From the NCBI RefSeq assembly GCF_011378715.1, contig NZ_WTKU01000011.1, forward strand, positions 1-64,000: DNA of 64,000 bases. Reading direction: 5' to 3'. Shown piece after piece: positions 8,664 through 18,196 of the stretch (positions are counted from its first letter, which is position 1; each line of letters starts with the position of its first letter). This DNA comes from Psychromonas sp. SA13A (GTDB lineage: Bacteria; Pseudomonadota; Gammaproteobacteria; Enterobacterales; Psychromonadaceae). The translations under genes were made by a program, and so were the position numbers. A model generated the notes under the pieces. It did no database searches and was not told the origin of the DNA. It worked only from the letters and a program-made list of their open reading frames with translations.

Positions 8664-10004
8664 TCAAGATTGTTGATTGATCTCGATATTAACCGCTGCC
8701 TTCTGACCTGCTTTTATAACCTGACTTACACCAGACCACTGTCCGTTAGTTTTATTTACGGTGCCATCGGCAGAAATGCGCGCTTTGATAATAAACTGTT
8801 TATGATCACTTAATTTAATACCTTGCATCATGGCATTAGCATCGGATAAAACAACCTTCACAGGAAATTCCGTAACCGGTAACTTAACTGCCGCAATCGG
8901 CATAGCTGGACCATTCACTGCCTGTGCATAAACAAATAATGTACTGTTGTCAGTATAACTAACTTGTTGTGTAACAGTAATATTAACTTGGTAAGCAGCA
9001 CCTACTACAGCAGGCGAAGCTTGTGCCTTTGCAGTCGCTTGATTTGTGTTCAGCTTCTGCTCACTATCAACACCCTCTGCTTGTGTACCAGTAGCAGCGG
9101 CTTGTTCTGATTGTTGCTGTGCTAATTGCTGCTGTGTTAATTGCTTTTTGGCGTAATCAATACTGTTACTCAGCATGATCGCTTTTTCGCTTTTAGGATC
9201 AACTAAACTCAACATTTTTTGCCAACGCTCAACGGCTCCTGCAAAGTTTTCCTGTTGCAGCGCCATAAAGCCGTACATTGACCATGCATCGTAATTATCA
9301 GGGTACCTTTGTAAGAAGTTTTTAAGCATTAAAGGAGCTGTTGCTTTTGAATACTCATCACCAATTTTCATTTTTAGTTCAATGTATTCTAATTCTATCT
9401 CAGGATTTTCTGGCGCAACATCTACTGCCTTTTTAATGGCATCTAACGCTAACTCTTTATCCTTAAAAACACGGCCTAAGCGGCTGTATAAAACCCAACC
9501 TTCGGCATCATTGGGTTGATTAGCTAAATGTGTGCGTAGCCCTAACATTAAATCTTGTAATTCTTGCTCGTTAGGTCGCGCATCATTTTCTTCAAATAAT
9601 TTTTTATGTATTTCAGGGTAACGTTGTAACGTCTGCTGCCAGTTGTTCACTTCTTGAAACGCACCGACTGACCAATATAAAGCAACCGTGGCTAAAACAA
9701 GAAACACAACCCCAGGTACCCAAATACGTTGTGCATTATTTTGCTTACTTTGCTTACCTTCATCGATATCATCGAGTAGGTTATATTGCAGCTCAGCCAC
9801 CATCGCTTCTTTATCAACCACTACACCTTGACTAAGATCGTCTTCAACTTCTTTCAAACGAATATCGTAAAGCTCATGGTTAAGCTGATTACGGCGATCT
9901 TCATTTCGCCCTTGCTGTGCTTTGTCACGAACAAAATGGGTTACCATCACCACACTAAATACCAGCAGTAATAACAATGCGGCAATAACAAACTGTAAAA
10001 TCAT
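8664..10004 (-). CDS. ccmI: Cytochrome c maturation protein CcmI
   Basis: Apocytochrome c chaperone of the System I ligation complex. The 446-residue protein has two membrane segments (about residues 2-22 and 93-113) separated by a cytoplasmic leucine-zipper-like loop. A periplasmic TPR region follows (about 150-300, WVLYSRLGRVF, AWSMYGFMAL), then a beta-rich C-terminal domain after a Gln/Ala-rich linker. It overlaps ccmH by 4 bp and is the last gene of the ccm operon. Confidence 0.93.
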   Translation of the reverse strand: MILQFVIAALLLLLVFSVVMVTHFVRDKAQQGRNEDRRNQLNHELYDIRLKEVEDDLSQGVVVDKEAMVAELQYNLLDDIDEGKQSKQNNAQRIWVPGVVFLVLATVALYWSVGAFQEVNNWQQTLQRYPEIHKKLFEENDARPNEQELQDLMLGLRTHLANQPNDAEGWVLYSRLGRVFKDKELALDAIKKAVDVAPENPEIELEYIELKMKIGDEYSKATAPLMLKNFLQRYPDNYDAWSMYGFMALQQENFAGAVERWQKMLSLVDPKSEKAIMLSNSIDYAKKQLTQQQLAQQQSEQAAATGTQAEGVDSEQKLNTNQATAKAQASPAVVGAAYQVNITVTQQVSYTDNSTLFVYAQAVNGPAMPIAAVKLPVTEFPVKVVLSDANAMMQGIKLSDHKQFIIKARISADGTVNKTNGQWSGVSQVIKAGQKAAVNIEINQQS

Positions 10005-10495
10005 GATTTTGTATCCTTAGCATGCTGTTTTAATAGCTGCTGTAACTTTTGCTGTTCTTGATCGTCTAAATTGTCTTCTTTTGCCAGCTGTTTTTTAATT
10101 TGTCTAATTAATACTAATAAACCAAATACAACAAATAACAGCGGCCCTAACCAAAGAAATATAGTCGCAGGTGTAACAGGCGGATCATAACGCACAAAAT
10201 TGCCAAATCGCGCTACCATATAGTCCACAACTTGATCTTTGCTTTGCCCTTGTTTGACTAACTCATAGGTTTTATTACGTAAATCCTTTGCTAATTCCGC
10301 GTTGGAGTCGGCAATATTTTGATTTTGACATTTAGGACAACGCAATAATTTAGTTAATTCGTGAAAGGTTTTCTCTTGCTGCGCATTTTCAAACTCAAAG
10401 GTATCAATAGCCGCTTGACTGGCATGAGAGAATAAAATCATGCAAGCCGCTAGCAATAAAGGGATCAATGTATTTATTTTATTTAATTGAATCAT
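10001..10495 (-). CDS. ccmH: Cytochrome c maturation protein CcmH
   Basis: Periplasmic thioredoxin-like reductant for the apocytochrome heme-binding cysteines. The 164-residue protein has a signal peptide, the defining LRCPKCQNQNI (LRCxxC) motif at about residues 51-61, and a C-terminal membrane anchor (about 108-128) followed by a charged tail. The short form with a separate ccmI is the arrangement of Pseudomonas and Vibrio, unlike the fused E. coli CcmH. It overlaps both neighbours by 4 bp. Confidence 0.95.
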   Translation of the reverse strand: MIQLNKINTLIPLLLAACMILFSHASQAAIDTFEFENAQQEKTFHELTKLLRCPKCQNQNIADSNAELAKDLRNKTYELVKQGQSKDQVVDYMVARFGNFVRYDPPVTPATIFLWLGPLLFVVFGLLVLIRQIKKQLAKEDNLDDQEQQKLQQLLKQHAKDTKS

Positions 10496-11034
10496 TGCAT
10501 ATCCTCATAAATAGCCAGTAGCTTATCGTTCCATACTTTGTCGTTTAAGTCGCCCACATGACGATATTGAATGATGCCATTACTATCAATAAAAAAGGTT
10601 TCAGGTGCGCCATAAACGCCCAAATCCATACCTAACATGCCACTTTTATCAAACAGGCTGATTTTGTAAGGGTCATTTAAGTCTTTTAACCAACGAATCG
10701 CTTTTTTACGATCATCTTTATAATTCATCCCAACGATATACAAACCTTGTTTGGCTAATTTATTAAGATAGGTATGCTCCGCATAACAAGTGGGGCACCA
10801 TGTAGCCCAAACATTAAGCAACATTTTCTGACCTTTAAAGATACTCGCATCATATTGTTTATCTGCATCGTAGATATCTTGCAACGTAAACGCAGGCACA
10901 GCTTGCCCGACTAAAGCAGAGTCCAATTTGCTGGGGTCACTGCCTTTTAATAACGGTGTTGCTAAGAAAACAGCGCCAATGATAAATATAATAAAGGGCA
11001 CTAATAAGGTTAATACGCGACGTTTATTAAGCAT
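10492..11034 (-). CDS. ccmG: Thiol:disulfide interchange protein CcmG/DsbE
   Basis: Membrane-tethered periplasmic thioredoxin that keeps apocytochrome c and CcmH reduced. I choose ATG 11034 (MLNKRRVLTLLVPF, 180 residues) because a strong AGGAGG sits just upstream; a longer frame reaches 11109 but has no such site. There is one N-terminal membrane segment, the active site WATWCPTC, and the CcmG-type GVYGAPETFFID loop with its cis-proline. It overlaps the ccmF end by 8 bp. Confidence 0.95.
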   Translation of the reverse strand: MLNKRRVLTLLVPFIIFIIGAVFLATPLLKGSDPSKLDSALVGQAVPAFTLQDIYDADKQYDASIFKGQKMLLNVWATWCPTCYAEHTYLNKLAKQGLYIVGMNYKDDRKKAIRWLKDLNDPYKISLFDKSGMLGMDLGVYGAPETFFIDSNGIIQYRHVGDLNDKVWNDKLLAIYEDMQ

Positions 11035-13015
11035 CGGCTCCTCCTGCTGGTGCTGGTTTATTTTCACTATCCACAACGTTGTCTTTTTTGCTTCGGTAAC
11101 GACGGTCACAGAGCATTAACAAACCACCAAATGCCATCAATAATGGTCCTAACCAGATCCAACGAATAAAAGGTTTGTAATAGATACGCACTGCCCATGC
11201 ACCATCGGGTAACATTTCACCCATGGCAATATACAAATCACGCGTGAAACCAGCATTGATTGCAGCTTCCGTCATTGGCATACGCTGTACCGTATAGATA
11301 CGTTTTTCAGCTTCCATCACAGCAATGGTTTTTTGATCTTTTTTCACCGTAAATACACCCACAGTGGCAGTATAGTTTTGCCCATTATGTGGTTTAACTT
11401 GATCAAAATGAAAATCATAATGCTCAAAGGCAATATGTTGACCTACAGCTAATTTGACATCTTTTTCGATTGAATAATTTTGTGTCATGGTAATACCGAT
11501 AATCATCACCGCTAAACCAAAATGACCAAAACTCATCGCCCAATGACTGTTGCCTAACTTCATGACTCCTTTGCTAAAGCTATGACGATGTGTTGAACGC
11601 AAATAAATTTCATAGATCACACCAACGATGATCCAGAATCCTAAAAACGTCCCCATTACCGCTAACCAAGTCAACGAAGGTGCAAAGGTAAATAGGAATA
11701 CTATCGTCGATAACACACTTAAAATAAGGATCATCGTTAGCGGTTTTTTCAGGTCATTAAGTTGCTGACGTTTCCAACGGAATAATGAACCGACACCCAC
11801 AAACAAAGCAAAAGGCACAATAATAATGGTGAACATACGATTAAAGAAAGGTTCGCCGATAGAGATACTACCAAGCCCAATTTCTTTATGTACTAAAGGT
11901 AACAATGTTCCTAATAACACTACGATTAAAGCAGCGATTAATAGTATGTTGTTAATCAGCAATACACTTTCACGCGACACTAACTGGTAACGACCACGGC
12001 TTTTCACTTTTGATGCTTGAATTGCATATAATAATAACGAGCCGCCAATCACTAACACTAAGAAGCCTAAAATAAATAGACCACGTGTAGGATCACTGGC
12101 AAAGGCATGTACCGAGACCAACACACCAGAACGTACTAAAAATGTACCTAATAAACTTAAAGAGAACGCGCTTAAGGCTAAAAGCACTGTCCATGATTTG
12201 AACACACCACGTTTTTCACTAACCGCGAGAGAATGGATCAAGGCAGTACCGGCTAACCATGGCATAAATGATGCGTTTTCTACTGGATCCCAAAACCACC
12301 AGCCGCCCCAACCTAGTTCGTAATAAGCCCACCAGCTACCTAATGCGATACCAACGGTTAAAAACATCCACGCGGCCATTGTCCAAGGACGAGACCATTT
12401 TGCCCAAGCACTATCTAAGCGCCCTTCTAACAAAGCAGCAATAGCAAAAGCAAAGGCAACAGAAAAACCTACATAACCCATATAAAGCATAGGTGGATGT
12501 ATGACTAAGCCAAAATCCTGTAATAGAGGGTTTAAATCACGGCCATCGATGGGGAAATAAGGCAAGGTTCGATCAAATGGATTCGAGGTTAAAATAACAA
12601 ATAAGTAAAACCCAAAGGCCAGTAAACCTAATACCGCTAGCACTCGAGCCACCGACTCAATCGGCAAACGTTTACTCATTAAAGCAACCGCTATACTCCA
12701 AGTCGATAGTAAAAAGACCCACAATAATAAAGAACCTTCATGTGCGCCCCATACCGCAGATAAACGGTAGTACCAAGGTAAGGCTGAATTAGAGTTAGTC
12801 GCAATATAACCAATGGTAAAATCATTGATTAAAAAAGAGTAACTTAAAATAACAAAGGAAGTGGCGACGGCTACAAATTGTAAAATAGTAAATATTTTAG
12901 CGCTACGAATAGCACCTTGGTGCCCCGTATGAACACCGTAAAGTGGATATACAGTTTGTAGCAATGACAGTATACATGCCAAGATTAAGGAAAATTGGCC
13001 AATTTCAGGAAGCAT
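11027..13015 (-). CDS. ccmF: Heme lyase CcmF
   Basis: Large integral membrane protein that attaches heme to apocytochrome c with CcmH and CcmI. The 662 residues fit the family. About 15 membrane segments are visible. The tryptophan-rich WWD heme-handling motif GWGGWWFWDPVENASFMPW is in the middle of the first half, and conserved histidines occur in AVWGAHEGSLLLW and in VIHPPMLYMGY. It starts 12 bp after ccmE. Confidence 0.97.
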   Translation of the reverse strand: MLPEIGQFSLILACILSLLQTVYPLYGVHTGHQGAIRSAKIFTILQFVAVATSFVILSYSFLINDFTIGYIATNSNSALPWYYRLSAVWGAHEGSLLLWVFLLSTWSIAVALMSKRLPIESVARVLAVLGLLAFGFYLFVILTSNPFDRTLPYFPIDGRDLNPLLQDFGLVIHPPMLYMGYVGFSVAFAFAIAALLEGRLDSAWAKWSRPWTMAAWMFLTVGIALGSWWAYYELGWGGWWFWDPVENASFMPWLAGTALIHSLAVSEKRGVFKSWTVLLALSAFSLSLLGTFLVRSGVLVSVHAFASDPTRGLFILGFLVLVIGGSLLLYAIQASKVKSRGRYQLVSRESVLLINNILLIAALIVVLLGTLLPLVHKEIGLGSISIGEPFFNRMFTIIIVPFALFVGVGSLFRWKRQQLNDLKKPLTMILILSVLSTIVFLFTFAPSLTWLAVMGTFLGFWIIVGVIYEIYLRSTHRHSFSKGVMKLGNSHWAMSFGHFGLAVMIIGITMTQNYSIEKDVKLAVGQHIAFEHYDFHFDQVKPHNGQNYTATVGVFTVKKDQKTIAVMEAEKRIYTVQRMPMTEAAINAGFTRDLYIAMGEMLPDGAWAVRIYYKPFIRWIWLGPLLMAFGGLLMLCDRRYRSKKDNVVDSENKPAPAGGADA

Positions 13016-13027
13016 TAATCTAACCCT

Positions 13028-13498
13028 TTAGTTTGATTGTTGTGTTTTTAAATGATCCATACCCTTTAGCGCATCAGCAACTTCAGGTGGCATGTATTCC
13101 TCATCGTGCTTAGCTAAGACTTCAAAAGCATCAATAGCATTACGTGATTTTAACACTCCCTGTGCAACGATCCCCTGACCTTCACGGAAAAGGTCCGGTA
13201 AAATTCCATCAAAATAAACAGTGACTTGACCTGCTTTATTATCAATCAGATCAAAACTTACTTTCAAGCTTTCTGGATCGCGTTGTACGGAACCATTTAA
13301 GACCATACCACCAACGCGTAAGCGCTGACCGACTTCTGGTTTGATACCCGTTTCGTTTTTACCATTAATGATTTCATCGGGTGTATAAAACAGATCAATA
13401 TTTTGCTGTAGTGCAAATAACGTCAAACCAATTGCGACAGACAACCCGACAATTAATGAAGAGGTGATTAATAAGCGCTTTTTACGTCTTGGATTCAT
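13028..13498 (-). CDS. ccmE: Heme chaperone CcmE
   Basis: Periplasmic chaperone that carries heme covalently from CcmC to CcmF. The 156-residue protein has an N-terminal membrane anchor (about residues 10-28) and an OB-fold. The heme-binding histidine is in [14 protein letters not shown] near residue 128, followed by the conserved tyrosine. It overlaps ccmD by 4 bp. Confidence 0.97.
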   Translation of the reverse strand: MNPRRKKRLLITSSLIVGLSVAIGLTLFALQQNIDLFYTPDEIINGKNETGIKPEVGQRLRVGGMVLNGSVQRDPESLKVSFDLIDNKAGQVTVYFDGILPDLFREGQGIVAQGVLKSRNAIDAFEVLAKHDEEYMPPEVADALKGMDHLKTQQSN

Positions 13499-13701
13499 AG
13501 GGTGCCTTCTCTATTTTCAGCTGCTTTAATACGTTGTTCACGCAGTAGGCGTTGTTCAACATGCTTGAATATTTTTTTACGCTTGGTCACTGTGCTAATA
13601 ACTAATAACAAAACACTGAGTAGTGACACGCCATAAGCTAACCAAACATAAAAACTATAACCGCCCATGGCGATAAAATCGGACCAGGATGCAAATGCCA
13701 T
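13495..13701 (-). CDS. ccmD: Heme exporter protein CcmD
   Basis: Small single-span membrane protein needed to release holo-CcmE from the CcmABC complex. The 68-residue chain has one hydrophobic segment (about residues 17-37) with the typical [12 protein letters not shown] lead and a basic cytoplasmic tail (RQ/KR-rich). It is fixed by its position between ccmC and ccmE. Confidence 0.92.
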   Translation of the reverse strand: MAFASWSDFIAMGGYSFYVWLAYGVSLLSVLLLVISTVTKRKKIFKHVEQRLLREQRIKAAENREGTL

Positions 13702-13702
13702 A

Positions 13703-14464
13703 TTAACCTCGTTTATTAACTGAAGAGCTGGATTGCTGTACTAATGCTATCACCCATGGGCGATGGCTTTCTCTTTGCAATATTTCATTACGGAAACGAT
13801 ATAACACCATGAATCCTAAGAAGGCTGCAAAGCTGACAATCATGATCAGTAGTGGAACCAACATGTCGGTTGCCATGGAAGGCTGATCAAACTTTGTGAT
13901 GGTTGCTCCTTGATGCAAAGTATTCCACCATACCACTGAGAAATGAATAATAGGCAGATTAATCACACCTACCAAGGTCAAAATAGAGGCTGCACGCCCC
14001 GCTAATACTTTGTCTGAGAAAGCGTTGTATAAAGCAATAATGCCTAGGTATACAAATAACAAAATCAACTCTGAGGTTAATCGTGCATCCCAAACCCACC
14101 AAGCACCCCACATAGGTTTACCCCATGCGGCGCCAGTAAATAGAGCGATAAAAGTATAAACAGCACCAATCGGTGCGGTCGCTGCAACGGTCATTTCCGC
14201 TAAACGAATTTGCCATACTAAGCCAATAAAAGCGGCAATCGCCATAGTCGAGTATGCGCCCATCGCCATCATCGCTGCGGGTACATGTATGTAGATAATT
14301 CTAAAGCTATCACCCTGCTGATAATCCGCTGGTGCAAATGCTAAGCCCCATATTATACCCACTACAAAAGTAGGCAATGCAACGGCCAAAAACCACGGCA
14401 TTAACTTACCGGATAATGCATAACTTTTTTCCGCTTTTGCATAGGGGTGTAACCATTTCCACAT
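13703..14464 (-). CDS. ccmC: Heme exporter/transfer protein CcmC
   Basis: Six-span membrane protein that loads heme onto CcmE. The 253-residue protein carries the WWD motif GAWWVWDARLTSELILL and the flanking histidines in IIYIHVPAAMMAMG and HFSVVWWNTLHQG. It lies one base before ccmD. The 121-bp gap to ccmB upstream is longer than usual for ccm operons and holds only AT-rich sequence. Confidence 0.96.
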   Translation of the reverse strand: MWKWLHPYAKAEKSYALSGKLMPWFLAVALPTFVVGIIWGLAFAPADYQQGDSFRIIYIHVPAAMMAMGAYSTMAIAAFIGLVWQIRLAEMTVAATAPIGAVYTFIALFTGAAWGKPMWGAWWVWDARLTSELILLFVYLGIIALYNAFSDKVLAGRAASILTLVGVINLPIIHFSVVWWNTLHQGATITKFDQPSMATDMLVPLLIMIVSFAAFLGFMVLYRFRNEILQRESHRPWVIALVQQSSSSVNKRG

Positions 14465-14585
14465 AATCGAATCTCTATCTTGATCTTTACATTAATAAAA
14501 AAGTTTAAATAATACCTGATATTGAGTTATCAGTATTGATCATTAACAAACACAACAGTCTATACGCTGACATTTAGCAAATAGA

Positions 14586-15254
14586 TTAACTAACACTAAC
14601 CCTTAATGAAGCAGCGATAGCAAAGGGCGCTAAAGTAATTGCCCCAACTAACATGGCACCTAATAATGCCAATAAACCGATATACGATTGTCCAAACGTT
14701 GCAGCATCAATCGCCATTGTTGAAAAAATTAAAATAGGAATACTCAAAGGCAGCATAATCAAACTTAGCAATACACCTCCTTTACGTAAGCCAATTGTTA
14801 ACGCAACACCAATTGAGCCCAGTAAACTCAAAATTGGCGTGCCAATCAACAGCGTCAAAAATAATGCCCAGAAAGTACTTTCTTGTAGTGACAAAAACAC
14901 TGCCAATAAAGGAGAAACTAATAATATCGGCAACCCTGTTAGTAACCAATGCGCAAACACTTTAGCACTGACTAACCAGGTTAAAGGTTGTGGTGCTAGC
15001 ATCATTTGCTCTAGTGAACCGTCGATGAAATCATCTTTAAATAAACGCTCAAAAGATAACAACGCAGCTAGCAAGGCGGCAACCCAGATAATCCCCGGTG
15101 CAATACGAGCTAATAAAGCCGGATCGGTACCAATCCCTAATGGGAATAAAGTCACGACAATAACAAAAAACCAAATCGGATTTAAAATATCACTTTGTTG
15201 GCGGAAAGCGCCTAATAATTCTTTACGTACAATTTGCAAAAAAGCATTAAACAT
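14586..15254 (-). CDS. ccmB: Heme exporter protein CcmB
   Basis: Membrane subunit of the CcmAB ABC transporter, whose ATP hydrolysis drives release of heme-loaded CcmE. The 222 residues form six hydrophobic spans. The family signature FKDDFIDGSLEQMMLAPQPL is near residue 70. It overlaps ccmA by 8 bp, showing translational coupling. A 209-residue plus-strand frame over this gene is only its antisense shadow. Confidence 0.95.
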   Translation of the reverse strand: MFNAFLQIVRKELLGAFRQQSDILNPIWFFVIVVTLFPLGIGTDPALLARIAPGIIWVAALLAALLSFERLFKDDFIDGSLEQMMLAPQPLTWLVSAKVFAHWLLTGLPILLVSPLLAVFLSLQESTFWALFLTLLIGTPILSLLGSIGVALTIGLRKGGVLLSLIMLPLSIPILIFSTMAIDAATFGQSYIGLLALLGAMLVGAITLAPFAIAASLRVSVS

Positions 15255-15885
15255 ATTGCTCTCCTGCCGCTGGCTTTTGTAAGGTTAATTTTTTATATAA
15301 TTGGGGTGGTAATAATAAATCTTGGTGAGTGGTCAATATCACCATGCCCCCCTTTTCAGCATGTTTGATTAATAATTTTTCAATCACTTGCACGCCATTT
15401 TTATCAATGGCCGTAAACGGTTCATCTAAAATCCATAACGGACAATCACTAAACCACATTCTTGCTAATGCCACACGACGTTGCTGACCCGCTGACAATT
15501 GTGCCGTTGGTACATTTTCGTATCCCGCCAAACCTACTAAAGTCAAAATTTCCCATGCATCAAACTCAACCTTTGGATTAAATAATTGATGAAAATAATG
15601 CAGGTTTTCAAGTGCGGTTAATTCAGGTTTAACACCGGACTTATGGCCAAGATAAAGCATATTTTGATAATAAGCATCGCGATCTAACGCAATACTTTGA
15701 TGTTGCCAGTGCACTTCACCTTCATAGGGGGTTGATAACCCAACCAGTAAACGGAATAAGCTGGTTTTCCCCACACCATTAGGTCCCTCGACCTGTAAGA
15801 TTTCGCCGGGAGCTAGGGTAAAATTTAGATTATTGAACAAAACTCGCTCTTCACGCACACAAGTTAAGTTTTTACACTGAAGCAT
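15247..15885 (-). CDS. ccmA: Heme exporter ATP-binding protein CcmA
   Basis: ABC ATPase of the cytochrome c maturation transporter. The 212-residue protein shows Walker A GPNGVGKTSL near residue 35, signature LSAGQQRRVALARMW near residue 130, Walker B PLWILDEPFTAID and the switch histidine in TTHQ. It is the first gene of ccmABCDEFGHI. The operon follows the che cluster, as in Pseudomonas and Vibrio, but here a 647-bp noncoding stretch separates them, so it probably has its own promoter. Confidence 0.96.
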   Translation of the reverse strand: MLQCKNLTCVREERVLFNNLNFTLAPGEILQVEGPNGVGKTSLFRLLVGLSTPYEGEVHWQHQSIALDRDAYYQNMLYLGHKSGVKPELTALENLHYFHQLFNPKVEFDAWEILTLVGLAGYENVPTAQLSAGQQRRVALARMWFSDCPLWILDEPFTAIDKNGVQVIEKLLIKHAEKGGMVILTTHQDLLLPPQLYKKLTLQKPAAGEQYV

Positions 15886-16532
15886 TCAGGCTTACCCTTA
15901 TATCAATCGTAATAATTAAGTGTTCTACTTTAGTAGACTAGAACACTTATTTTTCTTGTATCGGCTTTTCTAAATCGCTTTTATTATATAGAAAGCATTC
16001 ATATCACTAAGGAATGATGAGCTAAAGAGTATGACCAAAAAGTTATACTTTAAAAAGTACAATCGTCATAATATGCCATTTAATGTCATATTAAAATGTT
16101 AGCGGATCCTAACATAGAAAAAGCAGACGGGTAACTATCTGAGATCAGGTAATACAGGAAAAAATGGGGGAGATAAGATTAACAGTCAATTATGTTGAAA
16201 ATGGAAAGTATTCGCCTCTTTTTTAGTTCTCTATGCAAGGTAATGAATTGATAGATGGCAGTATAGGAATGTGTCAGTGTTAATTGAACAATAAGGCTTA
16301 ATAACGTTACTTTTCAACTTATACTCACTCTCATAGTATTAATCTAAACTAAGCAATAACAGGCAGCACTGCATTTTAAAATTCATTTAGACAATGCGCC
16401 TGTGCTTTTATTATGTCTGCTTTTTTATTATTACTACTTTTTTATTATTGCTAGTAGTGATTATGCAGTTAAAAATATGCCGCTGAAATTATTTAGCTCA
16501 ATTTATTTGGACCAAGCTATTTTTGAATCAAG
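15886..16532. other. 647-bp noncoding gap between che cluster and ccmA
   Basis: No gene can be supported. It should hold the ccmA promoter on the minus strand. The strongest structure is the 31-bp inverted repeat at 15918-15948. A complete FNR box was not found; only a TTGAT half-site occurs near the ccmA start. A small RNA is possible but I see no convincing promoter-terminator pair. Confidence 0.6.
15918..15948. repeat. Inverted repeat upstream of ccmA
   Basis: Perfect 10-bp arms AAGTGTTCTA / TAGAACACTT around 11 bases, with a nested TCTAC / GTAGA inverted repeat straddling the 5' arm and the spacer. It is 33 bp upstream of the ccmA start, with a T-rich run beyond it on the plus strand. 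It could be a regulator site overlapping the ccmA promoter, or a terminator of plus-strand reading. Confidence 0.8.
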
Positions 16533-16925
16533 CTATTTACGGTGTAGGTTAACTAGCAACTCAGCTTCAGCACGAGGCAATTCACAATCAGTCATTAACT
16601 CTTCAACACTTGCACCAAGCTCAACCATTTTCATGGCACGTGTATAAAGTCTATTTTCTGGCGCAGAAGCCACTAAGTTAACTTGGTTTTCCTGGGTTTT
16701 TCTCACCACGACATCTAACTGTTGCAGCTTCTTACCCATTCCTACGGCACCAGAATGAATCTCTATAAATTGTTTTTTATTAGCCTCTTGCTGTGCAAGT
16801 AAAGACTTCACTAATACTTCTAAAGAGTGTGCTTTTTTACTCATTTTTTTAAATAAAAAAAGCATAGTAATAAAAAAAATAATGGCTAACAAAAGTGCTA
16901 GCCAAGGAATATATTGTAAAAACAT
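16533..16925 (-). CDS. DUF2802 domain protein of the chemotaxis cluster
   Basis: A 130-residue protein with one N-terminal membrane span (about residues 6-27), a coiled-coil-like middle (KKAHSLEVLVKSLLAQQEANKKQ), and a C-terminal helix-turn-helix-like segment (MVELGASVEELMTDCELPRAEAELLVNLHRK). It is the conserved gene found after cheW in Pseudomonas, Vibrio and Shewanella chemotaxis clusters (DUF2802). Its role is not established to my knowledge. It follows cheW by about 20 bp, so it is co-transcribed. Confidence 0.8.
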   Translation of the reverse strand: MFLQYIPWLALLLAIIFFITMLFLFKKMSKKAHSLEVLVKSLLAQQEANKKQFIEIHSGAVGMGKKLQQLDVVVRKTQENQVNLVASAPENRLYTRAMKMVELGASVEELMTDCELPRAEAELLVNLHRK

Positions 16926-16945
16926 GTGTTACTCGATACAGGTCA

Positions 16946-17434
16946 TTAAAGTAGGTTTAATTCGTCCCACTCATCATCACTGAGTAATTTGTTTAAATCA
17001 ACTAAAATTAACAAGCCATTGTCGCGGTTACAGACACCTTGAATAAATTGAGAGCTTTCTTCAGTACCTACATGAGGAGCTGGTTCCATCTCTGATTTTT
17101 TCAAATATACGACTTCAGCAACACTATCTACTAAAATACCAATCACTTGCTTTTCAGCTTCAATGATAACAATACGGCTATTATCAGTGATCTCAGCAGG
17201 CATTAAGCCAAAGCGAGAGCGAGTATCAATTACAGTAACTACATTGCCGCGCAGGTTGATAATCCCTACCACATAATCAGGTGCACCCGGTACTGCTGCG
17301 ATTTCGCTGTAACGCAAAATCTCTTGCACTTGCATTACATTGATACCGTATGTTTCATTGTCTAAAAGAAACGTTACACGTTGAAAAATTTCATCTTCTG
17401 ATGTTTTATCAGACAGTTTAGATTCTATATTCAT
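16946..17434 (-). CDS. cheW: Chemotaxis coupling protein CheW
   Basis: Couples chemoreceptors to CheA. The 162-residue single CheW domain spans about residues 15-155, with the conserved RVTFLLDNETYGINV, PGAPDYVVGIINLRGNVV and SVAEVVYL strands. It lies downstream of parP by 69 bp in the fixed order parC-parP-cheW. Confidence 0.96.
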   Translation of the reverse strand: MNIESKLSDKTSEDEIFQRVTFLLDNETYGINVMQVQEILRYSEIAAVPGAPDYVVGIINLRGNVVTVIDTRSRFGLMPAEITDNSRIVIIEAEKQVIGILVDSVAEVVYLKKSEMEPAPHVGTEESSQFIQGVCNRDNGLLILVDLNKLLSDDEWDELNLL

Positions 17435-17503
17435 TTTGCCTCTGCTTAAATGTTGTAAATTTTAATTTAGCTTAGTAGCAAATATTCAAATTTCCATGCT
17501 AAC

Positions 17504-18196
17504 CTAGCCTCGAATGTCCATTCCTTGATTCAATAGCTTAATTAATTCTTGTACGTGGATCAAAGCGCACATTTTATTCTTCACCATCCCCGCTAACCAA
17601 GGGCGAGATCCTTTTTTGTCGCGCCACCTAACCTGATCTTTGCTGAGATTTTCTGTGCCTAACAATTTCTCACAGGATAATCCCCACGGTGTACTACCCA
17701 ATAAAATATAATGACTATACTTAAGATCCTTGGCGCTGCAACCAAGCTGCAACCATAATGATGTATCGACGATATTATAGAGTTTATTATTATGTTTTGT
17801 GACGCCAGAAAACCAAGCTGGTTTGCCCATCAAAAAATTAAGTTCTTTATCAAGGTGATAGATACCACCTAAATCAGTCAAAGGTACTGCAAACGTAACA
17901 TGATTAAGCTCAAAAAATAACACTTGAAACTCATTCTCTACGTCAATATTTTTCCATTCTTCGGTGGTTGCTGATTGTTTTAGTATTTCGGCTTCTTCTG
18001 ATACTTGTAAATGCAATTGCGCTTTAGTGCTTGAATTTGAAAACACTAATTCTTCAGGCAATGTTGGTAACTCTGCAAATTCAGTCGAGGCCTTTTTTTC
18101 TGGTTTATCTGATTTTTCTGACGCCGGCGTTGTTTTTTCATTATGAAGCATAGAATCAAAATAGTTTTTCATAGCCTCGTCATTGTTGTTTTTCAT
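17504..18196 (-). CDS. parP: Polar chemotaxis array protein ParP (CheW-like)
   Basis: CheW-like protein that in Vibrio binds ParC and the CheA linker domain to hold the array at the cell pole. The 230-residue protein has an N-terminal low-complexity region with the motif MKNYFDSMLHNE (about residues 9-20), a linker rich in Ser/Glu, then a CheW-like domain from about residue 90 (FQVLFFELNHVTFAVPLTDLG). It starts directly after the parC stop codon. Identification rests on domain and position; sequence identity to Vibrio ParP was not measured. Confidence 0.85.
   Translation of the reverse strand: MKNNNDEAMKNYFDSMLHNEKTTPASEKSDKPEKKASTEFAELPTLPEELVFSNSSTKAQLHLQVSEEAEILKQSATTEEWKNIDVENEFQVLFFELNHVTFAVPLTDLGGIYHLDKELNFLMGKPAWFSGVTKHNNKLYNIVDTSLWLQLGCSAKDLKYSHYILLGSTPWGLSCEKLLGTENLSKDQVRWRDKKGSRPWLAGMVKNKMCALIHVQELIKLLNQGMDIRG

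Noticed and set aside
14653-15282. 209-codon plus-strand ORF
   Set aside because: Antisense to ccmB; no ribosome site or recognisable domain, while ccmB is clear.
16012-16060. Small RNA or terminator hairpin in the che-ccm gap
   Set aside because: The AAAGAGTAT/ATACTTT pairing is imperfect, with no T-run or convincing promoter.
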